NCBI RefSeq assembly: GCF_904849725.1
Contig: NC_058522.1
Span: forward strand, 437,625,529-437,689,528
Origin: Hordeum vulgare subsp. vulgare
Taxonomy: Eukaryota > Streptophyta > Magnoliopsida > Poales > Poaceae
Reading direction: 5' to 3'
Length of the DNA: 64,000 nucleotides
The translations under genes and the position numbers were made by a program. Positions 25,815-34,940 of this stretch are shown here, one piece after another. Each line of letters begins with the position of its first letter. The stretch's first letter is position 1. Below the pieces are notes generated by a model. It saw only the letters and a program-made list of their open reading frames with translations. It had not been told where the DNA came from and did not search any database.

Positions 25815-26577
25815 TGACAGTAGGGGCAGCAAGGCACACATCGTGTAGTTGCCATCAAGGGTACCAAGGTGGGCTCTGTCGTAGATATGAGATTGTCCAT
25901 CTACATCATGTCATCTTTCTTAAGGCGTTACTCTGTTCTTTTGAACTTAATACACTAGATGCATGCTGGATAGCGGTCGAAGTGTGGAGTAATAGTAGTA
26001 GATGAAGAAAGTATCGGTCTACTTGTTTTGGACGTGATGCCTATAGATATAATCATTGCCATAGATGACATCACGACTTTGCGCGGTTCTATCAATTGCT
26101 CGACAGTAATTTGTTCACCCACCGTCTACTTGCTTTCATGAGAGAAGCCACTAGTAAACACTACGGCCCCCGGGTCTATTCACACCTATCGTTTCCACTT
26201 TCGCTTTTACTTTGCTTTGTTACTTTCTTGCTTTCAGTTCTCACTTGGCGAACAATCTATAAGGGATTTACAACCCCTTCATAGCGTTGGGAGCAAGCCT
26301 TTTGTATTTGTGCAAGGACTTGAGATACTCCTTCAGTGGATCGATACCTTGGTTCTCAAACTGAGGGAAATACTTACCACCGCTGTGCTACATCACCCTT
26401 TCCGCTTCGAGGGAACACCAACGCAAGGCTCCAAGGGCACAGGGGAAATCCTTTGCATATTCTCCCAGGAAGTCCCTTAAGGTGTAGCCGTAGCAGAAGG
26501 ATTCCTGGTGCCGTCAACACGACTATTTCTGGCGCCATTGGAAGGTCTTTTGTTGCAGTAGCAGAGAGCTAGTCAGG
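25812..26577 (+). mobile_element. Partial Athila-type LTR with primer site, replacing pol
   Basis: The sequence is collinear with the reverse complement of the solo LTR 3132-4649 (shared blocks such as gatgcatgctggatagcgg, gggatttacaaccccttc, ctgagggaaatacttac). It includes a primer-site-like ctggcgccattgg near 26528. It joins the gag remnant at about 25812 and is on the plus strand. It is the 3' half of an LTR with some downstream leader, placed where protease and reverse transcriptase should be. Confidence 0.6.
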
Positions 26578-27062
26578 GGGATGCGCCAGTGGGCCACAAG
26601 CCCAGGAGGCCCGGCCACCCCCCTGGCCGGGCCTGGCAGGCTTGTGGGCTCCACGTGGCCCCCTCCACTTATTCCAGCTCCCATCTCCTTCTCCTACCTC
26701 TAGAAAAATTTATTCCATAACTCAAACCCGTGTTCTTGCTCCTCTTGCTGCATTTTTCGATCTCCTTGTGCAAAGCCCCATTCACTAAACTGTTTTGGGG
26801 AAATTGTTCCTTGGTATGTGACTCCTCCATTGGTCCAATTGGTTTTTGCTTTAGTGCTTTATTCGTTGCGTATTTTTGCTGCCTTGGTGACCCTGTTCTT
26901 GAGCTTTGCATGTTCATTTTAGTTGGTCCAAGTATTTTTGATGCATGATATTGCCTCTAGGCACTTGCAGGAGTAGTGGTATGAGTTTTTGTTGAGCCTC
27001 GTTCACTTTTCTCTTGAGTCAGTAAAAGTTTCAGATATTGTCACAGAAAGAAAAAGGAAAAG
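26578..27062 (+). mobile_element. LTR-like and linker sequence before the Athila ORF
   Basis: Bases 26580-26700 repeat a C-rich LTR motif (cccctggccgggcctggcagg), also seen at 22352-22380 and, reversed, near 4330. The rest is T-rich linker without a supported frame, ending a few bases before the ATG at 27063. Confidence 0.45.
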
Positions 27063-28136
27063 ATGAGGAGGTTCCTAAGAGGCTCTTCAAGCCGTAACCC
27101 CAAGGAAGATGAAAATGAGAAGAAGAAACCCAAGTATCTGATCCCCCGAGTTGCAGAAGTTCGAGCGTGCGAGTGGCCAAGCGATGTGTTCTTACATGCC
27201 ACCGGTCTTTATGAGGATTTTTATTACTTGGTGGAGAACGCTGGCCTTACCGCATTTGTTGAACATAAGTGTCCACAATACCTCCTCCTCACTAATATTT
27301 TCGTGCAAAGCTTTAATTTCTATCCTAGGAAGGATCCTCCTATGGTTGAGTTCAAGTTATATGATATCCCCCAGCACATGTCACTTCAGGATTTTTGCAA
27401 TGTTTGCAAATTACCTTACGTTGGGGATATTTATGAACCTCGTCCATGGGACTTGGAGTCTTTCATTGATACTATTGCTCTAGGAGAGGAGAGAGGAGTG
27501 TCTTGCGCTAGAGTTGCTAGCATACATTTTCCCGTGTTTCGGTATCTTTCATTATTTGTGGGAAAATGTTTGATTGGCCGTGGGAAAGCTGGGGCTCTTA
27601 GCTCCCCAGATCTTGCGGTTTTGCGCGAACCTCTTTATAATGATAAAACTTATAGCTTGGTCGCTATAGTGGCTCAACAGTTGAACACGAACCGTACTAA
27701 AGGCGTTGTTTATGGAGGTATCTATGCTACCTGTCTAGCTAAACATTTTGAGATACCTATTAGACTGCACGAGGAAGAAGAGATGCTTCTTCCTGAGAGA
27801 TATCTAGAATATGATAGCATGATTCGCCATGACTTTCTTGATAGAGATAATAATAAGAGGATGATTTATAACTTGGTGTTTAGCTAGGGTACTCGTGAGA
27901 CTATTACTTTGTTTGCTCCTTCTTTGTTCAATCTTCATCTAGGCAGGTACATTATTATGCCCTCGGACATCTACGCATATTGGGGCATAGCGCCACCACA
28001 GGCGCCCGTGCCCGAGCTACCAGTCGAGTACCAGACGCCAGTTTATCAGTGGGAGTCAGAGGAGCTCACCCAGCAGTGGCACCCTCAGTACACTCGGGAG
28101 TACCCCGGAGACGGTTATTTCCCTCCGTGGGAGTAG
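27063..28136 (+). pseudogene. Athila ORF-1-family / env-position protein, one internal stop
   Basis: The frame starts MRRFLRGSSSRNPKED and runs 274 codons to TAG (27885-27887). It then continues in the same frame to 28136 with a Pro/Tyr/Glu-rich tail ending GDGYFPPWE. The central part (FLHATGLYEDFYYLVENAGL..., LYDIPQHMSLQDFCNVCKLP) looks like the plant retroelement ORF I know from Athila-lineage elements (Pfam ATHILA ORF-1 family), which lies between pol and the 3' LTR. No signal peptide or clear membrane helix is visible, so an envelope role is not supported by this sequence. Apart from the single stop it is well preserved compared with the rest of the element. Confidence 0.6.
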
Positions 28137-28157
28137 ACCAACTTAGGCCAAAAGCGT

Positions 28158-28169
28158 AAGCTTGGGGGA
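28158..28169 (+). other. Polypurine tract of the Athila-type element
   Basis: AAGCTTGGGGGA sits 22 bases after the Athila ORF stop, as in other members. The expected LTR start (TGATACG) does not follow; a reverse copia LTR piece does. Confidence 0.6.
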
Positions 28170-28696
28170 CTACATGTTTCTCACCGAGATACCTCTCCGT
28201 CATACGGAGTGACAAATCCCAGTCTTGATCCATGCTAACTCAACGGACACCTTCGGAGATACCTGTAGAGCACCTTTATAGTCACCTAGTAACATTGTGA
28301 CGTTTGATACACACAAGGTATTCCTCCGGTGTCAATGAATTACATGATCTCATGGTCATAGGAATGAATACTTGACACGCAGAAAACAATATCAACAAAA
28401 TGACACGATCACATGCTACGTTCATAGTTTGGGTCTTGTCCATCATATCATTCTCCTAATGATGTGATCCAGTTATCAAGTGACAACACTTGCATATGGT
28501 TAGAAAACCTTAACCATCCTTGATCAACTGGCTAGCCAACTAGAGGCTTACTAGGGACATTGTTTTATCTATATATCCACACATGTATATATGCTTTCAT
28601 TCAGTACAATTATAGCATGGATAATAAACGATTATCTTGAAACAGGAAATACAATAATAACTATTTTATCATTGCCTCTAGGGCATATTTCCAACA

Positions 28697-29661
28697 TTTC
28701 TCTCTCGTTTTTATGGTCTCTTGGAGATCCATATGATGTAACTTGTTCTTTTGCGGTGTGTTTGTTGGGATTCGATGAATTGTGAGTTTATGATCAGATC
28801 TATGAAAACATATCCATGCTTCATTATTATAGCCTCTTATATCTTCTCCGATATTTGGTTTTTGTCTCGCTAACTTGATCTTTTATCTTCCAAGGAATAA
28901 GTGCTTTGTGATGGGTTCGATCTTGCGGCTCTCAATCTTAGTGAAATAAAGATACATGACACACATGTATCATTGCTATCAAGGATAAAATGATGGGGTC
29001 TATTCCTACATGAATAGAACTTGTCTATATCATGTCATCGTTCTTAAGGCATTACTTCATTTCTCCATGAACTCAATACACTAGGTGCATGCTGGATAGC
29101 GGTCAATGTGTGGAGTAATAGAAGTAGATGTATGCAGAAGTCGGTGTACTTATCTTGGACGTCATGCCTATATACATGATAATTGTTTTAAATATCATCA
29201 TCATTATTTGCTCTTCTATCAATTTCCCAACAGTAATTTGTCTACCCACCGTTTGCTAATTCTTGACAGAAGCCACTAGTGAAACCAACGACCCCCGGGT
29301 CTACTTCACATCATCTATTTGCAATCTCTAGTTTGCTATTTGTGTTTCTACTTTATTTGCTATTTTGTTTTCAGATCTATATTATCAAAAATCCCAAAAA
29401 TACCTTGCTGCGTTCTATTTTCTATCACTCTTATTTGCATCTAACAATCTATCCCTACTTTACCCACGAGGAATTGACAACCCCTCCACGCGTTGGGTTG
29501 TGAGGATTTGCTATTTGTGTGCAGGTGCTACTTACATAGTATTGTGGATCTTCCTACTGGATTGATACCTTGGATTCTTAATTCAGGGAAATGCTTCCCG
29601 TTGGTGTGCTACATCACGCTTTAAGCTTGGAGGGAAACCAACGCATCAGCGAGACTAAGCA
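28697..29661 (+). repeat. LTR3 of Sabrina-like complex, second part
   Basis: This resumes the LTR interrupted at 21732 (LTR2 counterpart from about 2715) and ends ...gcgagactaagca, matching the LTR2 end. It carries the conserved block gatccatatgatgtaac and the T-rich region near 29340-29390. Confidence 0.65.
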
Positions 29662-30150
29662 TCTCTCATGGTAGATCTTCATGAAGTAGGCGAAGTGTAA
29701 GGGGGGGCGTGATTAGACTACTTGACCAAATAAAAACTTAGCCTTTTCCCAATTTTAGTTGGGGGCCAGTTTTAGCAATTGTAACTAGTCAAGTTCACCC
29801 TACACATGCATATTTAAAAGTATGACAACGAAAAGTAAAGGCATGCAAATGTAATGTAGAGGGCAGGGAAGGAAGATGAAACGCAAAGGTTGACATGGCG
29901 ATTTTAGGCGTGGTTCCGATAGGTGATGCTATCGTACGTCCACGTTAGTGGAGACTTCAACCCACAGAGTGTAACGGCTGCGAGAGTCCACGGAGGGCTC
30001 AACCCACAAGGGGTCTACGAAGAAGCGGGCTTGTCTATTCCACTATGGCTTACGTCCATAGAGGACTGGCCTCACTCACGGTAGATCTTCACGAAGTAGG
30101 TGATCTCCTTGCCCTTACAAACTTCTTGGTTCAACTCCACAACACGATGT
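29662..30150. mobile_element. Right side of split repeat unit and a second copy of it
   Basis: The sequence 29667-29697 (catggtagatcttcatgaag...) continues the unit cut at 1094. It then jumps to agtgtaagggggggcgtg, a segment that leads into a second copy of the same unit (29940-30150). The second copy ends ...caacacgatgt, where the reverse copia LTR begins, and continues at 53022. No coding frame is supported. Confidence 0.5.
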
Positions 30151-31143
30151 TGTTGCGGAACGTTGCATGGGAAACAAAAATTTTCCTATGCACACGAAGA
30201 CCTATCATGGTGATGTTCATCTATGAGAGGGAGATTTGATCCACATACCCTTGTAGATCGCTCAGCGGGAAGTGTTAAGAAATGCGGTTGATGTAGTGGT
30301 ACAGCTTCATGATTCAAATCACCGTCGTTCCACGATCCGTTCTGATCTAGCGCCGAACGGACGGCACCTCCATGTTCAACACACATACAGCTCGATGACA
30401 ATCTCGGCCTTCTTGATCCAGCAAGAGAGACAGAGAAGTAGATGAGTTCTCCGGCCGCGTGACGACGCGCCGGTGTTGGTGATGATCTATTCCTCCAGGG
30501 CTCCGCCCGAGCTCCGCAGAAATCTAATCTAGAGGAAGAACTACGAGGTGTAGGTTTGAGTTGCACGTGGCAATGTTGTGTCTCAAAAGCCCTAAAACCA
30601 CAAGTATATATAGGAGGAGCCAAGGGGTGGGGCAAGCCCTTAGGGCACCGGCCAAAGAGTCCATCCTTGGGTCGGCCGAAGTGGGAGGGAGGAGTCCTTC
30701 TCCAATCCCACTTGGATTAGGACTCCTTCCTTATTTTCCCACCTCTTTTGGATTTTCCACTTTTTCCTCATGGGCTTTCCTTGGATGACTTTGTCAGCCC
30801 ATTATACCTTATTGTGCATCCAATAAGCCCACATGGACCCCTTGGGGCATGGTGGGCCCACCTAGTGGGCCCCCGGAACCCATTCGTCACTCCAGGTACA
30901 GTGCCGACAATGCGTGGAAACTTTCCGGAATCCAAATACCAACTTCCTAAATATCAATTTTCGTTTCTGGACCATTTCGGAACTCCTCGTGACGTCCAGG
31001 ATCTCATCCGAGACTCCGAACGAAACTTCGGTCACCAACACATATAACTCAACTATACTGAAACGTCACCGAACCTTAAGTGTGCACACCCTGCGGGTTC
31101 GAGAACTATGCAAACATGACCTGAGACACTCTCTGGTCAATAA

Positions 31144-34100
31144 CCAATAACCAAGTCACTCGGCCAGATCGCGTTGGACGTCGTTTTCGGCTCCGACAAG
31201 AACTTCCGCATGGAAAAGCTGACGTTCGAAGTGGTGGTCTTCCAGAGCGCTTACCATGCAATTCTGGGCCGCCCAGCGTATGCGCGTTCCATGGCCCGTC
31301 CGTGTTACGTATACCTGAAGCTGAAGATGCCAGGCCCGAAAGGTGTGATCACCACCACGGGCAATCGACAGCGGGCTGAAGAGTGTCTGCAGCAGGGATC
31401 AAGAATCGCCGACCAGCAGATGGCCGTCCTCGAGCTTGACGAGTACAAGAAAACAGTCGACCCCGCTGACTTGATGCGTTCGAAGAAGCCAGCTTCGGAG
31501 TCTGCATTCCAGTCGGCGGGAGAGATGAAGAAAGTCAGCATCCACCTGACGGACGACACTGCTGCCCCGACGAACACCTCCACCACCCTCGATCCTAAAT
31601 AGGAAGCCGAGCTCACCCAATTCTTCCATGAGAACTGGGACATCTTCGCATGGAAACCCTCTGACATGCGAGGTGTACCCAGGGAGTTGGCTGAGCACCG
31701 ACTGCATGTGGATCCCACCGCTCGGCCTGTCCGAGAACGCCTGCGTCGGTCCGCCGCGCATAATAGGAAGTTAATCGGAGAAGAGGTAGCCAAGCTTTTG
31801 GCAGCCAACTTCATTCGCGAGGTTCACCACTCTGAGTGGCTCGCCAATGTTGTCATGGTTCCCAAGAAGGACAAGTCGCTTCGAATATGCATCGACTTCA
31901 AGCACCTCAATAAGGTCTGCCCGAAAGACCATTTTCCGCTCCCGCGCATCGATCAAATTGTTGATTCGGCTGCGGGTTGCGAGCGTTTGTCATTTCTTGA
32001 TGCCTACTCGGGCTATCATCAGATCCGTCTGTATGGCCCCGATGAATTAAAAACAGCCTTCATCACCCCATTCGGGTGCTTCTGCTACATCACTATGCCA
32101 TTCGGTTTGAAGAATGTAGGAGCTACCTTTATGAGCATGATCCAAAAATGCCTCCTCGACCAGATCGGTCGGAATGTGGAGGCGTATATGGATGATATCG
32201 TAGTCAAGTCACGCAAAGGTTCCGACCTGCTAACTGACTTGGCAGAAACATTTGCCAACCTTCGTAGGTACGATATCAAGCTCAACCCCGCCAAATGTTC
32301 ATTCGGCGTTCCCAGTGGAAAGTTACTCGGTTTCTTCGTTTCCGAACGAGGGATCGATGTCAACCCCGAAAAGATCGGGACCATCGTCCGAATGGAGAGG
32401 CCGGTCAGAATACACGATGTTCAACGGCTCACAGGTTGCCTAGCGGCTTTGAGCAGGTTCATGAGTCGACTCGGCGAGAAAGCACTTCCTCTGTACCGAC
32501 TCATGAAGAAATCAGATACTTTCGAGTGGACAGACAAAGCCCAAGTCGCATTCGACGACCCCAAAGTCCTACTTTCCACCCATCCGGTTCTTACTGCTCC
32601 GCTCAGTAAAGAGCCCCTTCTTCTGTATATCGCGGCTACAAATCAAGTCGTCAGCACTGTTCTTACAGTCGAACGAGAAGAACAAGGCAAAGCATACAAA
32701 GTTCAGCGGCCAGTGTATTACGTCTCCGAAGTCCTAACTCCTTCCAAGCAGAGGTATCCCCACTATCAAAAACTTATCTACGGGATTTACATGACTGCGA
32801 AGAAGGTAGCCCATTATTTCCAAGACCACTCGGTGTCTGTCGTTTCTGATGCTCCGTTGGCGGAAATCCTCCACAATCGGGATGCATCAGGCCGAGTGGC
32901 GAAGTGGGCAATGGAGATGTTGTACTGCGATATCAAGTTCGAGGCCAAGAAAGCTATGAAGTCTCAAGCCCTGGCTGACTTCATAGCAGAATGGGTAGAA
33001 CAACAGCAACCGACCCACATCTACTCGGCTCATTGGACAATGTTCTTCGATGGGTCCAAGATGTTGAATTGCTCCGGCGCTCGCGTTGTGATCGTATCGC
33101 CAAAGGGCGACAAACTCAAATATGTGCTGCAGATACACTTTGATTCCTCCAACAATGAGGCAGAGTATGAAGCTCTCCTTTATGGACTGCGTATGGCCAT
33201 CGCACTCGGCGTCCGTCGCCTGATGGTCTATGGCGATTCGGATTTGGTGGTTAATCAAGTGATGAAAGAGTGGGACATCAGGAACCCCACCATGACCACA
33301 TACTGCAATGCAGTGAGGAAGCTCGAGAAGAAGTTTGAAGGTCTAGAACTCCACCATGTTCCACGACTGAAGAACCAAGCAGGTGATGAGTTGGCAAACC
33401 TTGGATCCACTCGGAAACTAGTCCCGAGTGACGTCTGCCTCGAGCACCTCCACCTTCCCTCAGTCAAAGAAGATCCTTTCACAGAGGAACCAGTACAACC
33501 AAAGAGTTCGACAGATCCGACTAAAGCCGACGTACCTGCTATGGTTGATCTGGTCATGGAGATTCTTGCTGTCATCCCCGATTGGACTGTGCCGATCATT
33601 GCATATATCCTGAGGCAGGAATTACCAGAAGACGAAGTCCAGGCCAGGCAGATAGTCCGCAGGTCGAAGTCGTTCACTGTCATTGATGGCCAGTTGTACA
33701 AGGAAAGCGTTTCAGGCGTTCTTCAACGATGCATCTCCCCAGAGGAGGGACAGTTAATCCTGGAAGATATTCACTCGGGAACCTGCGGTCATCTCGCCTC
33801 TTTGAGAGCGATCGTCGCCAAAGGATTCAGAGCTGGTTTCTTCTGGTTGCAGGCAAACGAAATGGCTAAAGATATGGTCGACCGATGTGAAGGCTGTCAG
33901 TTCTACTCCAACAAGTCCCACAAGCCAACGTCTGCGTTGAAGACAATCCCTCTTGTGTGGCCGGTTGCAGTACGGGGATTAGATACAGTCGGTCCATTCA
34001 GGACAGGCCAAGGAGGATACACACATTTGTTGGTGGCAGTCGACAAGTTCACAAAATGGATTGAAGCCAAGCCCATCAAGAAGCTCGACGCCCTAACAGC

Positions 34101-34814
34101 CATCAAGTTTGTCACGGACATCATCTCCAGATTCGGTGTACCTCACAGCATCATCATGGACAACGGGACAAACTTTGACTCGGACAGATTCAAAGGTTTG
34201 TGTGCAGGCCAAGGTATCCGAGTGGATTTGGCATCCGTGGCGCATCCTCAATCCAATGGGCATGCAGAGCAGGCGAATGGACTTATTCTGCAAGGTTTGA
34301 AGCCCCGACTCCTGCGAGAGGTGGGACATGCCGCTGGCGCATGGGTCACCAAGCTACCTTCAGTGCTTTGGGGTCTTCGCACAACCCCGAACAGATCTAC
34401 AGCGCGATCACCGTTCTTCCTCGTTCACGGAGCAGAAGCAGTCCTTCCGACTGACTTGCTTCACAATGCTCCACGAGTCGAACTCTTCTCCGAAGCTGAA
34501 GCACAACAAGCAAGGCAAGAAGGAGTGGACCTTCTAGAGGAGGAGCGCGAGATGGCACTGACTCGCTCAACCATTTATCAACAAGATCTACCGCGTTTTC
34601 ACGCACGACACGACAGGAGTCGCACGTTCCAAGCAGGCGACCTGGTGCTCAGAGTGGATCAGCAAAGACCTCACAAGTTGGCTCCTGCCTGAAAGGACCC
34701 TTCATCATCTCCAAGGTGCTGAACAACGGAGCATACAGACTCTACAACATCGACAGGGAGACAGACGAGCCGCGAGCATGGAACGGAGATCTCCTGAAGC
34801 GCTTCTACACGTGA
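31144..34814 (+). pseudogene. Tat-lineage gypsy pol: partial protease, RT, RNase H, second RNase H, integrase
   Basis: The frame is open from 31144. Its protease C-terminal part carries HAILGRPAYARSMA. An in-frame TAG at 31600-31602 precedes the main 1008-codon frame (31666-34692). Reverse transcriptase holds YMDD (32185-32196, about residue 174). The first RNase H follows. A second RNase H starts FFDGSK (about residue 460), with NEAEYEALLYGLRMA and YGDSDLVV supplying further acidic residues. Integrase shows the HHCC zinc finger (IHSGTCGH ... CEGCQF) and a core with GLDTVGPF, MDNGTNF and HAEQANGL, so the D-D-E triad is present. The frame is lost at a 1-nt change near 34691, and the integrase C-terminal part continues in another frame to 34814. 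One stop, one frameshift and the missing 5' end make it a pseudogene, though the catalytic motifs survive. Confidence 0.85.
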
Positions 34815-34940
34815 CCGTTGACTGAAGCAATGTAAAGAACAAGTATTGGTGAAATAATATAAAGCAGATTAAGCTTTCGCAGATCCAAAGTTCTTCCATG
34901 GTCGCAGACTCCGGTCTCAACAAAAATAATAATAATAAAC
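34815..34940 (+). other. Spacer between pol and the tandem array
   Basis: This short untranslated segment after the pol stop contains the A-rich tract aaaaataataataataaac just before the first 70-bp unit. No gene is seen. Confidence 0.5.

Larger units (their letters stand above)
22095..28176 (+). mobile_element. Athila-type gypsy element without pol or 3' LTR
   Basis: The layout is 5' LTR (22095-23504), primer site, gag pseudogene, a misplaced LTR fragment (25812-26577), an Athila ORF/env-position ORF, and a polypurine tract (28158-28169). Protease, reverse transcriptase, RNase H and integrase are absent, and no 3' LTR follows the polypurine tract. The element is a defective derivative. A rearrangement replaced pol with LTR sequence of a related family, and a later deletion removed the 3' LTR with the centre of the host copia LTR. 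Confidence 0.6.
21733..28696 (-). mobile_element. Copia (Angela/WIS-type) solo LTR, reverse, split and missing its centre
   Basis: Plus-strand bases 21733-22094 (TGTTGGGGAACG...) are the reverse complement of the 3' end of an Angela-type LTR. Bases 28177-28696 (...gggcatatttccaaca) are the reverse complement of its first 520 bp. About 0.9 kb between them is missing, and the Athila-type element 22095-28176 occupies the gap. The flanks tttca (21728-21732) and tttct (28697-28701) suggest a TSD with one mismatch. Sabrina LTR3 resumes immediately after, supporting insertion of the copia LTR into it. No internal copia sequence is present, so I call it a solo LTR. Confidence 0.65.
1095..29661 (+). 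mobile_element. Sabrina-like (Athila-lineage gypsy) complex with three LTR portions
   Basis: The order is LTR1 (partial), internal 3' fragment, LTR2 (full), internal region, LTR3 (full). The LTRs start TGATACGTCTCC or a diverged form and end AAGCA. A purine-rich AAGCTTGGGGA tract precedes LTR2 and LTR3, and a degenerate Athila-type primer site (TGG..GCCGTTTCCGGGGA) follows LTR2. The flanks carry tcact/tctct. Three younger insertions sit inside: 3132-4649, 7729-19823 and 21733-28696. An LTR-internal-LTR-internal-LTR layout is not produced by one simple insertion; unequal recombination or stacked insertion is inferred. No reverse transcriptase or integrase is present, in line with the non-autonomous Sabrina family. 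Confidence 0.65.

Noticed and set aside
30186..30635. 149-codon minus-strand frame before the gypsy element
   Set aside because: It lies in the reverse copia solo LTR, in the region corresponding to the LTR leader; no known protein.
31305..31814. Minus-strand frames of 120-169 codons under the gypsy pol
   Set aside because: Shadows of the conserved pol frame; no domain.
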